Translations under genes and position numbers: made by a program
Part shown: piece after piece, positions 26,904-35,057 of the stretch
Layout: each line of letters begins with the position of its first letter
How positions within the stretch are numbered: the first letter of the stretch is position 1
DNA from: Sva-07 sp963716235
Lineage (GTDB): Bacteria > Actinomycetota > Acidimicrobiia > Acidimicrobiales > Ilumatobacteraceae
Direction of reading: 5' to 3'
DNA length: 64,000 nucleotides
Assembly: GCA_963716235.1 (NCBI GenBank)
Contig: CAVQTE010000010.1
Span: 62,001 to 126,000, forward strand
The notes under the pieces: model-generated
Seen by the model: the letters and a program-made list of their open reading frames with translations, nothing else
The model's database searches: none
What the model was told of the DNA's origin: nothing

Positions 26904-28632
26904 TCGGGCCGCAGCTCAGCGCGGGGAGGCGAGGGCCCGCGATGCGCAGGTCGTCGCGGCGCCGGGTGACGCCGCGGGAGTCGAGTTCGGTCACCAGCGG
27001 AAGCGCGAACTTCCGACTGGCACCGGTGGCGTCGCGGAACTGAGCCACCGTGAATCCGTCAGGGTCAGCAGCGAGCAGATCGGCGGCAACCAATGCTGCA
27101 GCGATGATCGTCGCTTCGTGGAAGTGCACGCCGTCACGAACCACGACGTGACCTCGCCGCACCAGCTCCCGCAACTCCCCCTTGTCGACGCCGTCGGGCT
27201 GCGGCGGCGCGAACCCTCCGTCGTACAGCTCGGACAGGTATGGATGGTCGGCGAACGGATCGACGACATCGGCCGGCCGCACCGTCGTCGCATCGACGGC
27301 GACCTCCTCGATGGTTGCCAGGACTGCCCGCTCGCGGTCGTCGAAGCCGGCGATGTCGAGCCCTGCCGGGCCGGCATCGACGACGCGTGCGATGAGTTCG
27401 GTACGCATCGCGTCGAGTGACTCGGTCGTCGTGAGCCACTCGCCGACGACGGGTTCGGCGACCTCACCGGTGAGTCGCTCGATCTCGCGGACCTGCACCC
27501 AACCGCGCTCACGCACGAGCCGCTCGATCGTTCGATCGGGCCGCGCGCGCGACGCCCGCAAGATCGGGTCGATGTCGAGCACCTCCCCACCGCCGACGGT
27601 TTCGTCACGCCCCGATTCGCGCAGGACGAATCGGTCGCCGGGGAGCAACGGGAGCGCCTCGTCGAGGAAGAGTCGAACGGCGCCGTCGCTCCCGGGTGCC
27701 AACGTCTCGGTGCCGAGCACCCGTAGCTTCACCGGATGCTCACCGGCACCGATGTACGCCACGAACGCGCCGCGTCGCGACACGTCGTGGTCGAGCGACT
27801 CGAGGACGTGCAGCGACGCATCGAAGCGGTCGGTGAGCCGCCATCGGTCCGGTTCGATCACCGCATGCCCTCGCGCGAGCACATGGTGATCGACGCCGGC
27901 GAGGTTCACGGCGACCCGATTGCCCGGCCCGATCGAGTCGACAGATCGCCCTGCCGTCTGGATCGCGCGAATCCGCGCGGAACGTGACCCCGGTTCGATC
28001 GCCACCTGCTGATCGGTAGCGAGGACACCGCCCACGAGCGTGCCCGTGACGATCGTGCCGCTGCCCTTGGCGGCGAACACCCGGTCGATCCAGAGGCGCG
28101 GTCGGGCAGCATCGGCAGCACCCGGAGTCGTGGCGATCAGCTCGTCGAGCGACACGCGGAGCTCGTCGAGGCCGGCACCGGTCGTCGACGACACGGCGAG
28201 CACGGGGGCGTCCGCGAGGAAGGTGCCCGCAACGTGATCGGCCACGTCCATCGCGGCGAGTTCGGCGAGGTCGGCGTCGACGAGATCCGACTTGGTGAGC
28301 ACGACGATGCCGGACGTGATGCCGAGCAGCTCGAGGATCCGCAGATGCTCCTCCGACTGGGGCTTCCATCCCTCGGTGGCGGCCACGACGAACACGCAGG
28401 CGGTCACGCCTCCGACACCGGCCAGCATGTTGCGGAGGAACTTCACGTGGCCGGGAACATCGACGAAGCTCAGCTCGGCACCCGACGGCAGCGTCGTGTG
28501 CGCGAACCCGAGGTCGATCGTGAGCCCGCGCCGCTTCTCCTCCTCGAACCGATCGGGGTCGGTTCCGGTCAGCGCGAGAACCAGTGATGACTTGCCGTGG
28601 TCGACGTGGCCGGCGGTGGCGATGACCGTCAC
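26872..28632 (-). CDS. selB: Selenocysteine-specific elongation factor SelB
   Basis: Intact protein of 586 residues that delivers Sec-tRNA to UGA codons at SECIS elements. G1 is TAGHVDHGKSSLVLALTG, followed by a GLTIDLGFAH switch I and DVPGHVKFLRNML (G3). TKSDLVDADLAEL (G4) completes an EF-Tu-like GTPase. Domains II and III span roughly 170-340. The C-terminal region (about 370-570, with ERLVRERGWVQVREIERLT and FTVAQFRDATGASRKFALPL) is made of winged helices that bind SECIS RNA. GTG 28632 is used, and further GTG codons just upstream are possible. It overlaps selA by four bases (GTGA). Its 3' end overlaps the NfeD gene by 32 bases. Confidence 0.95.
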   Translation of the reverse strand: MTVIATAGHVDHGKSSLVLALTGTDPDRFEEEKRRGLTIDLGFAHTTLPSGAELSFVDVPGHVKFLRNMLAGVGGVTACVFVVAATEGWKPQSEEHLRILELLGITSGIVVLTKSDLVDADLAELAAMDVADHVAGTFLADAPVLAVSSTTGAGLDELRVSLDELIATTPGAADAARPRLWIDRVFAAKGSGTIVTGTLVGGVLATDQQVAIEPGSRSARIRAIQTAGRSVDSIGPGNRVAVNLAGVDHHVLARGHAVIEPDRWRLTDRFDASLHVLESLDHDVSRRGAFVAYIGAGEHPVKLRVLGTETLAPGSDGAVRLFLDEALPLLPGDRFVLRESGRDETVGGGEVLDIDPILRASRARPDRTIERLVRERGWVQVREIERLTGEVAEPVVGEWLTTTESLDAMRTELIARVVDAGPAGLDIAGFDDRERAVLATIEEVAVDATTVRPADVVDPFADHPYLSELYDGGFAPPQPDGVDKGELRELVRRGHVVVRDGVHFHEATIIAAALVAADLLAADPDGFTVAQFRDATGASRKFALPLVTELDSRGVTRRRDDLRIAGPRLPALSCGPIRQKVRRRPT

Positions 28633-29933
28633 GACGACGCAGCGGCGCACAGGGCGTCGATGATGATGACGTCGTCATCGGGTGCCACCGAGCGGAGGTC
28701 GAGCAACGTACGAGCGTCACGCGAGCGGGCGATCACCGGGGTCTCGTTGTCCCGGAGGGCCTCCAGATGATCGCCGGCGAGATCGAGGCCGTACGACGGC
28801 ATCGTGACGCCGGGCGCGGAACCCGCTCCCGAGAGCGCCTCCATGGCGATCGCCGTGATCGTCGGGTGGCGCTCGACCACGCTGTCGACGATCGCATCGG
28901 CACGTCGATGCAGCTCGGCAACCGGCGTGGCCACCATTGCCCAGAACGGCACGTCGGTCGCTGCCCGTTTGTCGAGGTAGACGAGTGCCGTCTCCTGCAG
29001 CGACGCGAGCACCAAGCCACCGGGGCGGAGGGCCCGGGCCAGGGGGTGACGCATGCACTGCTCGACGAGGTCGGCGCGCCCGGCGATGATGCCGGCCTGC
29101 GCCCCGCCGAACAGCTTGTCGCCGCTGAACGTGACGAGCGCTGCTCCATCGGCAATGGTCTGGGCCGCGGCCGGTTCGCCCGCGAGCCACGCCGGCGGGG
29201 CACCGGGCAGCCACGGACAGTTCGCATCGATGAGTCCGCTGCCGATGTCGGCGACCACGGGCACACCGAGGGTGGCGAGTTCTCTCACCGAGGTCTCCTC
29301 GACGAACCCCTCCACCCGATAGTTGCTCGGATGCACCTTGAGCACCATCGCCGCGTCGACGCCGGGCTTGTCGATGGCACGTCGGTAGTCGTCGAGGCGG
29401 GTGCGGTTGGTGGTGCCCACGTCGACCAGGCGGGCGCCGGACTGTTCCATCACGTCGGGAACGCGGAACGAACCCCCGATCTCGACGCTCTCACCGCGGC
29501 TGACCGGAACGTCGCGGCCGGCACCGAGCGCCGCCAGCACCAGCAGTACGGCCGCCGCGTTGTTGTTCACCACCATCGCCGCTTCAGCCCCGCAGAGCCG
29601 GGCGAACAATTGACCGACCGCTGCCTGCCGAGACCCTCGCGTGCCCGACGCGAGGTCGAACTCGACGGTCATGGCGGCGGCCTCCTGGTGGTGGCTGATC
29701 GGTGCTCGGCCGAGATTGGTGTGCAACAGCACACCCGTGGCATTGACAACCGGGGTCAACAGGGTGCGTCGAAACACCTGCGCTCGGTCCAACGCCGTGT
29801 CGGGAGCGGCGGCCTCGATCGCCTCACGGGCGATGTCGACCAGGATCGGATGTGGCAATCCAGTGTGAGCAATCGATCGCGCGAGAGCATCGACCGACGG
29901 TGGGCGCTGCGGCTCGTGCGTCGGTGCGCTCAT
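28629..29933 (-). CDS. selA: L-seryl-tRNA(Sec) selenium transferase
   Basis: Intact PLP enzyme of 434 residues converting Ser-tRNA(Sec) to Sec-tRNA(Sec) using selenophosphate. It shows the SelA N-terminal part (PPSVDALARSIAHTGLPHPI), VVNATGVLLHTNLGRAPIS, and the Schiff-base lysine K273 in FSGDKLFGGAQAGII. Length is close to the family norm (about 430-460). Start ATG 29933 is preferred over the longer frame, which enters the upstream gap. It leads a selA-selB unit with a 4-base overlap. Neither selD nor tRNA-Sec (selC) is visible here, nor is an obvious selenoprotein, so the remaining parts must lie elsewhere. Confidence 0.95.
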   Translation of the reverse strand: MSAPTHEPQRPPSVDALARSIAHTGLPHPILVDIAREAIEAAAPDTALDRAQVFRRTLLTPVVNATGVLLHTNLGRAPISHHQEAAAMTVEFDLASGTRGSRQAAVGQLFARLCGAEAAMVVNNNAAAVLLVLAALGAGRDVPVSRGESVEIGGSFRVPDVMEQSGARLVDVGTTNRTRLDDYRRAIDKPGVDAAMVLKVHPSNYRVEGFVEETSVRELATLGVPVVADIGSGLIDANCPWLPGAPPAWLAGEPAAAQTIADGAALVTFSGDKLFGGAQAGIIAGRADLVEQCMRHPLARALRPGGLVLASLQETALVYLDKRAATDVPFWAMVATPVAELHRRADAIVDSVVERHPTITAIAMEALSGAGSAPGVTMPSYGLDLAGDHLEALRDNETPVIARSRDARTLLDLRSVAPDDDVIIIDALCAAASS

Positions 29934-29959
29934 CGAGGCGATCCTACGACGATGTACTG

Positions 29960-29990
29960 CACCCCGCCGTGTGGTGAGCAGGGCGGGGTG
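29960..29990 (-). terminator. Hairpin between the antitoxin-like gene and selA
   Basis: Perfect 9-base stem CACCCCGCC/GGCGGGGTG with a 13-base loop, 9 bases past the stop of the small upstream gene. It suggests that selA is not simply read through from that gene. Confidence 0.6.
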
Positions 29991-29998
29991 AGTCCGAA

Positions 29999-30172
29999 TC
30001 AAGCGTCGGGAAGCTTGTCGACTGCGTCCTTGGCCATCTCGGCGCCCTGCTGCACCTTGTCGGCACTCGCGCCGGCCTTGTCGTCGACGACATCGGCAGC
30101 CTTGTCGATGCCCTGCTTCACCGTCTCCTTGTTCCCGCCGAGCTTTGCCTTGACCGAATCGAACAGTCCCAT
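29999..30172 (-). CDS. Rv0909/MT0933-type antitoxin-like small protein
   Basis: Intact 57-residue helical protein (MGLFDSVKAKLGGNKETVKQ ... GIDKAADVVDDKAG), rich in Lys, Asp and Ala, matching the actinobacterial MT0933-type antitoxin-like family. AAGGAGG lies six bases before the ATG at 30172. A second ATG at 30175 would be too close to it. No toxin gene is adjacent, so the toxin-antitoxin label is by family only. A simple stress-linked or cell-envelope role is equally possible. It sits upstream of selA with a hairpin between them. Confidence 0.75.
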   Translation of the reverse strand: MGLFDSVKAKLGGNKETVKQGIDKAADVVDDKAGASADKVQQGAEMAKDAVDKLPDA

Positions 30173-30301
30173 CATGGACCTCCTTGATAGTGGTGGCGCG
30201 ACCCTACCGAATTCCACGCTGCCACTCGATCGAGGTCACGCCGATACGCAGTGCAGCTAACGTGGCGGTGTCGTGGTGATCTCCAACCGAAGCATGGCGC
30301 G

Positions 30302-31054
30302 ATGAAGAGCTGGTGGCGAGCCGTCATCAGCTATCCGCCCACCTGGATCGCTGCCGTCATGCTCGGCGCGACCGTCTGGCTCGTCCTCGAGATCATCGAT
30401 CCGCCCGCTGTCCTGGCTGCGGTCCTCGTCGGGCTCGCAGTCGTCGCCGTCGTTGCGTGGCCGTTCACGATGTCCGCGACCGGCACCCTCTCCAAGTTGC
30501 AGTTCGAGGTGCCCCGGGTCGAGGAGATCGACCCGGCCGACATCGCCGCCCTGCGAGCCGAACTCGATGCACTCGCCGACACTCAGCCTGCCGAGCAACT
30601 CGATGCGCTCGTACAGAAGCGCCAGAGCCTCATCACCGTGCTCCAGCGGCGCCTCGATGCCGGCGAGTTGACCTATGGCCGCTACCTCGCCACGTCACAG
30701 CAGGTGTTCAGGTCGTCGCTCGACAATCTCCAGGAGATCGCGCTCGCATCCGAGAGCATCAGCACGATCGACGAGACCTACATCGACCGGCGCCTCGCCG
30801 AGTTGGCCCACGACGACAGCGACGTCGAGTCGGCCGAACGCGAACGCGCCACGCTCGAACGTCGGCGGGAGCTGCGGTCCACACAACGACGCAAGATCGC
30901 CCAACTCCTCGCCCAGAACGAATCGGCGATGACAGCACTCGACCGCACGACCACCGCTCTGGCCGACGTCCCCATGGGCAGGAAGCCCGAGGACGCCGAG
31001 GCCGCAATGGCCGCACTCGAAGAACTCGCTGACCGTGCCGCCAAGTACGCATGA
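30302..31054 (+). CDS. Two-TM coiled-coil membrane protein, first gene of the TelA/VWA operon
   Basis: Intact 250-residue protein. Two hydrophobic segments (about 12-30, WIAAVMLGATVWLVLEII, and 36-55, VLAAVLVGLAVVAVVAWPF) are followed by a long alpha-helical, charge-rich cytoplasmic region (about 75-250). That region has typical coiled-coil phrases such as SAERERATLERRRELRSTQR. I do not recognise the family. By position it takes the place of XpaC-like partners that precede TelA in other bacteria, which is inference. It is 46 bases upstream of telA, probably co-transcribed. A likely role is a membrane scaffold for TelA. Confidence 0.7.
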   Translation: MKSWWRAVISYPPTWIAAVMLGATVWLVLEIIDPPAVLAAVLVGLAVVAVVAWPFTMSATGTLSKLQFEVPRVEEIDPADIAALRAELDALADTQPAEQLDALVQKRQSLITVLQRRLDAGELTYGRYLATSQQVFRSSLDNLQEIALASESISTIDETYIDRRLAELAHDDSDVESAERERATLERRRELRSTQRRKIAQLLAQNESAMTALDRTTTALADVPMGRKPEDAEAAMAALEELADRAAKYA

Positions 31055-31100
31055 TCCCCGACCGCCTCAGATCCCTCGACTGCCCGAAAGGCCCACTCCC

Positions 31101-32345
31101 ATGACCGACGCAGCAGCTGCTCCGACGACCACCCCACCTACGACCCCGACGCTGAGCCTCGCCCTGAATGTCGAGCAGACCAGAGCCGAGATCGCCCTCC
31201 CCGAACCCGACCCGACCGACGAACTGCGCGCCCGGGCCAACGCCCAGGTCGAAGAGCTCCTGTCGATCGACCCCACGAACGAGGACGCACGGGCAGCCGC
31301 TCGTGACGCGGTCGACTCGATGGGACGCGATCTCCAGCAACGTTCGGCCACGCGCAGCCGGATGCTGCAGGCGCCGCTGAAGGAGATCTCGCACGGCACC
31401 GAGGACGGCGGCGAGGTCGCCAAGTCGTTGGCCGACCTGCGCGTCGAGGTCGAGAAGCTCGACCCGTCGGGACTCGACACCGATGCCGGGTGGTTCACCC
31501 GGTTGATCGGCAAGATCCCGGGCGTCGGCACACCGCTCAAGCGCTACTTCATGCGCTACGAGAGCTCGCAGACCCAGATCGATGCCATCGTGAACTCGCT
31601 GGAGAAGGGACGCGACCAGCTCAAGCGTGACAACGTCACGCTTGGCGACGATCAGAAGCAGATGCGCGAACTCACCCATCTGCTCACCGACCAGATCGCC
31701 CTCGCCCGGGCGCTCGATGCCGCCGTCGTCGAGAAACTGGCGACCGAGATCACCGCCGACGACCCGCGCCGCCAATTCGTCGAGGAGGACATTCTGTTCT
31801 CACTTCGTCAGCGAACGCTCGATCTCCAGCAGCAACTCGCGGTCAATCAACAGGGTGTCCTGGCAATCGAGATCATCATTCGCAACAACCGCGAACTGAT
31901 CCGCGGTGTCGATCGGGCGATCGACGTCACCATCAGCGCCCTGCAGGTTGCGGTGACCGTGGCGCTCGCGCTGGCGCACCAGAAGATCGTGCTCGACAAG
32001 ATCGAGGCGATCAACACGACCACGTCGGCGATGATCGCAGGGACGGCCGAACGGCTCAAGACGCAGGGCACCCAGATCCACGAGCAGGCCTCGAGCACGA
32101 TGCTCGACATGGAGTCACTGCGGACTGCGTTCGCAGACATCGACACTGCGCTCGACGAGATCTCGCGCTATCGCCGCGAGGCTCTGCCGACCATGGCGAG
32201 CACGATTCTCGAACTCGACCAGCTCACCGCCGACAGCGAGGCGGCGATCGAGAACATGGAGCGGGGCCGCACGGCGACGACACGCATCGACGAGGGCGGC
32301 GACACCATCGACGTCGGCGAGATCACGGCGAAGGAGAGCGAGTGA
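31101..32345 (+). CDS. TelA-like toxic anion resistance protein
   Basis: Intact 414-residue protein of the TelA/KlaA family (PF05816). The core shows FMRYESSQTQIDAIVNSLEK, then GRDQLKRDNVTLGDDQKQM, and LSLRQRTLDLQQQLAVNQQG-like text followed by AIEIIIRNNRELIRGVDRA, the conserved helical motif of the family. It is all helical and has no membrane segment. TelA proteins were named from tellurite resistance but are widely seen in ter-like stress systems of unknown biochemistry. The ATG at 31101 (MTDAAAAPTTTP) is used. Its stop overlaps the GTG of the VWA lipoprotein gene (GTGA), a sign of coupled translation. Confidence 0.9.
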   Translation: MTDAAAAPTTTPPTTPTLSLALNVEQTRAEIALPEPDPTDELRARANAQVEELLSIDPTNEDARAAARDAVDSMGRDLQQRSATRSRMLQAPLKEISHGTEDGGEVAKSLADLRVEVEKLDPSGLDTDAGWFTRLIGKIPGVGTPLKRYFMRYESSQTQIDAIVNSLEKGRDQLKRDNVTLGDDQKQMRELTHLLTDQIALARALDAAVVEKLATEITADDPRRQFVEEDILFSLRQRTLDLQQQLAVNQQGVLAIEIIIRNNRELIRGVDRAIDVTISALQVAVTVALALAHQKIVLDKIEAINTTTSAMIAGTAERLKTQGTQIHEQASSTMLDMESLRTAFADIDTALDEISRYRREALPTMASTILELDQLTADSEAAIENMERGRTATTRIDEGGDTIDVGEITAKESE

Positions 32346-34048
32346 CGGGGACACCACGGCGTCGCCGCGCACGAGTCGCCGTCGTTGCCGCTGCGGCGTT
32401 GGCCGTCGTCGTCGCGGCATGCGGCGTCAACGAGACGAGCGAGCCGCTCGACCAGGCGTCAGCCTCCGAGCAGCTCGATGAACTCGCCAATGAGATCGGG
32501 TGGATCAACGACCCGGTGACTCGGAGCGCATCGATCCCGCCACCCACGGGAGCGAACCTCGCCGACACCCTGCCACCGATCGACGAGTTCCCGATCCGCG
32601 TCGAGGCACCGGCGGGGATCGAGGCGGTCGAGGTGTGGTCGTCGACGGAGAAGTCGGGCGAACTCGGCACCACCGACGCCTGGATGACCGAGGTCGCCGA
32701 GGCGTTCAACGACGCCGGCATCACGCTCGCCGACGGTACGCCGGTGGGTGTCGACCTGCGCAGCATCGCGTCGGGCACCGGGTTCCAGTTCATCGCCCGC
32801 GGCGACGATCTCCCCGACGCCTTCACGCCGTCGAGTCTGCTGTGGATCGAAATGGCGGGCGAGTTCCAATCGATGACCGAGGTCCGCTCGCAGACGGTGC
32901 CGAACGTTGCCGGCATCGTCATGAAGAACGAGACGGCCGAAGAGCTTCGGACCACCTACGGCGACCTCACGGCCGCGAACCTCGTCGATGCAGTCATCGC
33001 CGGCGACCTCGTGATGGGATACACCGACCCGTTCGCATCGAGCACCGGGCTCAACTTCCTCCTCACCGTGCTCGACACGATCGCCGAGGGCGACTCGGCG
33101 CGCCTCACGTCTCCCGACGTGGCCAGCGTGTTCGAGCAGTTCCAGCGCCAGGTTCCCTTCGTGGCCTTGACCACACTCCAGATGCGCGACTCCGTCGAGA
33201 ACGACACCGGCACACTCGACACCTTCGTGATGGAGTGGCAGACGTACACCAACACCGAGTCGTTGCAGTCGGGCTTCGAGTTCATCCCGTTCGGCGCCCC
33301 CCACGACAACCCGCTGTACGGCGTCGGTGACCTGACTCCGGCACAGGCGGAGACCCTCGAACTGTTCGCGGCGTTCTCCGAGCGACCCGAGTTCCAGGAG
33401 CTGGCCGTCGAGTACGGATTCGACCCGCCGCCCTACACCTCCGACGTCGAGGTGCCGTCGGGCGCAACACTGATCGAGGTACAGAGCATCTGGAAGGACA
33501 AGAAGGACGGCGGTCGACCCGTTGCCACCGTGTTCGTCATCGACGTGAGCGGCTCGATGGAGGGCACCCGCATCCAAGCAGTGCAGAACGCCATGCTGTC
33601 CGCACGCGAGTTCATCAAGCCCGAAACCCAGGTCGGTGTGGTCGAGTTCAACGACACCGTCTACAAGCGTCTGGAGATCGGCGAGTTCGATCTCAATCAG
33701 CAGGCGAAGTTCGCAGCCATCGGAGAAGACCTGACGCCGGGCGGTGGCACGGCGATGTACGACGGCATCGTGCTCGGGCTTGCGATGCTCGATGAGCAGC
33801 GGACCCTGAACCCGGACGTGAAGCCGATCCTCGTGGTCTTGAGCGACGGCGAGACGACCGACGGGTTGCAGTTCGAGGACGTCGACGACGTGATCGAGGG
33901 GCTCCGGATCCCGATCTACACCGTGGGCTTCGAGGCTGACCTGGAGGAGCTCGCACGGGTGTCGTCGCTGGTCGAGGCGGCGAGTATCGATGCGAGCGAA
34001 GAGGACGTCGAGTTCAAGATCGCTGCGCTGTTCAACGCCGGCGGCTGA
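32342..34048 (+). CDS. VWA-domain lipoprotein with periplasmic-binding-like N-terminal half
   Basis: Intact 568-residue exported protein. The signal has a lipobox (LAVVVAACGVNETSEP), so it is probably a lipoprotein anchored outside the membrane. Residues about 90-370 resemble a type 2 solute-binding fold (IEAVEVWSSTEKSGELG, GFQFIARGDDLPDAFTPSSL). Residues about 385-560 form a von Willebrand A domain with a complete MIDAS: TVFVIDVSGSMEGTRI, then LTPGGGTAMYDGI for the Thr, and VVLSDGETTDG for the Asp. Such a fusion of a binding protein with VWA is characteristic of TelA-linked gene sets. Start GTG 32342. It probably senses or presents a ligand or metal to the TelA partner. Confidence 0.9.
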   Translation: MTGTPRRRRARVAVVAAAALAVVVAACGVNETSEPLDQASASEQLDELANEIGWINDPVTRSASIPPPTGANLADTLPPIDEFPIRVEAPAGIEAVEVWSSTEKSGELGTTDAWMTEVAEAFNDAGITLADGTPVGVDLRSIASGTGFQFIARGDDLPDAFTPSSLLWIEMAGEFQSMTEVRSQTVPNVAGIVMKNETAEELRTTYGDLTAANLVDAVIAGDLVMGYTDPFASSTGLNFLLTVLDTIAEGDSARLTSPDVASVFEQFQRQVPFVALTTLQMRDSVENDTGTLDTFVMEWQTYTNTESLQSGFEFIPFGAPHDNPLYGVGDLTPAQAETLELFAAFSERPEFQELAVEYGFDPPPYTSDVEVPSGATLIEVQSIWKDKKDGGRPVATVFVIDVSGSMEGTRIQAVQNAMLSAREFIKPETQVGVVEFNDTVYKRLEIGEFDLNQQAKFAAIGEDLTPGGGTAMYDGIVLGLAMLDEQRTLNPDVKPILVVLSDGETTDGLQFEDVDDVIEGLRIPIYTVGFEADLEELARVSSLVEAASIDASEEDVEFKIAALFNAGG

Positions 34049-34060
34049 TTCGATGACCGC

Positions 34061-34471
34061 ATGAAGCCGCTCGCGATCTGGATGGCTGTCGTCGCCGTCA
34101 TGTTCGGCGGCCTCGCGCTGGTCACGTCGCTGACGCGCGACACCGAGCAGGTCTACGTGGTGGTCGATTCGTCGTTCTGGATGGAACGGGTCGCGTCCGA
34201 CGTTCCCCGCGAACTCGATCGAATCGACGACGCCGACCACAGCGAGTTCGCGCTTGCCACCGCACGCGATCGAAGCACCACGCTCATCCACAGCTGGCAG
34301 GACCAACTCACGCTCGCGCGGTTCGAGGCGTTCGGGCCGTGCTCGTTCGACGGGATCGACCAGTTCCCCGAAGCCGACGATGCCGACGAGCGAATTCTCG
34401 TCACGTCGTCGGCCACCGAGTGCGACACCGCTGCGCTCGCCGACTGGACCGTCATCGAGCTCACCCCCTGA
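34061..34471 (+). CDS. Small membrane-anchored protein, fourth gene of the TelA/VWA operon
   Basis: Intact 136-residue protein. One N-terminal membrane segment (about 4-22, LAIWMAVVAVMFGGLALVT) is followed by an outside domain. The first strand reads VYVVVDSSFWMERVASDV, which recalls the beginning of a VWA domain (DxSxS), and ILVTSSATECD recalls its later strand, so this may be a reduced VWA-like domain. Two cysteines (GPCSFDG and TECDTA) could form a disulfide. It begins 12 bases after the VWA lipoprotein stop. I do not recognise the family. It is probably an accessory subunit of the VWA protein. Confidence 0.65.
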   Translation: MKPLAIWMAVVAVMFGGLALVTSLTRDTEQVYVVVDSSFWMERVASDVPRELDRIDDADHSEFALATARDRSTTLIHSWQDQLTLARFEAFGPCSFDGIDQFPEADDADERILVTSSATECDTAALADWTVIELTP

Positions 34472-34476
34472 CAAGC

Positions 34477-34529
34477 CCGAAAAATGCGCCGAGACGTGCG
34501 CTGCGTGCACATTTCAGCGCACATTTCGG
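34477..34529. repeat. Imperfect hairpin element (family with 5161-5211)
   Basis: Inverted repeat with arms CCGAAAAATGCGC and GCGCACATTTCGG and internal GTGC-rich pairing, five bases after the stop of the last TelA/VWA operon gene. It closely resembles the element at 5161-5211. A terminator or dispersed repeat is likely. Confidence 0.5.
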
Positions 34530-34583
34530 AGGTGTGATCGCAGGTGGGGTCGGAGCCCGATCGCGACGCCTACGATCCACGAC

Positions 34584-35021
34584 GTGAGCTTGCCGGTACC
34601 GATCGTTCAACTCGACCACGACCTCCCACTGCCCGAGTACGCCCACGAGGGCGACGCCGGCCTCGACCTGTATGCCCGTGAGTCGGCAACGCTCGTCGCC
34701 GGCGGCGGCCGAGCCCTGGTGCCGACCGGCATCGCCATTGCCATCCCGATGGGACACGGCGGGTTCGTCCTCCCCCGCAGCGGCATGGCCGTCAAGCACG
34801 GGATCAGCGTGGTGAACGGTCCTGGCCTGATCGACGCGGCATATCGCGGCGAGATCAAGGTCGTCCTGATCAACACCGACCCCGACACCGACTACGAGGT
34901 CCACCGAGGCGATCGGATCGCCCAACTCGTGGTGCAGCGCGTCGAGTCGGTGGCCTGGCAGGTGGTCGACTCACTCGACGGGGTCGATCGGGGTGGCGGC
35001 TTCGGCCATTCCGGCCGCTGA
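34584..35021 (+). CDS. dut: dUTP diphosphatase
   Basis: Intact 145-residue trimeric dUTPase that hydrolyses dUTP to dUMP, supplying dTMP synthesis and keeping uracil out of DNA. The five motifs are present: EGDAGLDLYARE (1), PRSGMAVKHGI (2), NGPGLIDAAYRGEI (3, with the catalytic Asp and Tyr), RGDRIAQLVVQ (4), and GGGFGHSGR at the C-terminus (5, where GxGGFGSTG is usual). Start is GTG 34584 (VSLPVPIVQLDHDLPLP). The TGA lies inside the left arm of a palindrome shared with the convergent NUDIX gene. It appears to be an independent transcript. Confidence 0.95.
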   Translation: MSLPVPIVQLDHDLPLPEYAHEGDAGLDLYARESATLVAGGGRALVPTGIAIAIPMGHGGFVLPRSGMAVKHGISVVNGPGLIDAAYRGEIKVVLINTDPDTDYEVHRGDRIAQLVVQRVESVAWQVVDSLDGVDRGGGFGHSGR

Positions 35022-35057
35022 ATGAGAAGCGGGGTCTGACCCCGCATCTCATTCAGC
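35017..35057. repeat. GGGGTCTGACCCC palindrome, copy 3
   Basis: 41-base inverted repeat with 20-base arms and one mismatch around a central T. The outer arms GCTGAATGAGA/TCTCATTCAGC hold both stop codons, those of dut (35019-35021) and of the NUDIX gene (35053-35055). It is a bidirectional terminator candidate and the longest copy in the window. Confidence 0.85.

Noticed and set aside
29934..29998. Gap between selA and the small gene considered as tRNA-Sec
   Set aside because: Only a simple 9-base hairpin is seen. It is too short for the roughly 95-base cloverleaf with the long extra arm and has no TCA anticodon loop in context.
32459..34510. A 683-residue open frame on the minus strand opposite the VWA lipoprotein gene
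   Set aside because: It mirrors a high-GC coding gene. It has no recognisable motifs and is rich in Arg, His and Glu, while the plus strand has a complete MIDAS, a lipobox and coupled neighbours.
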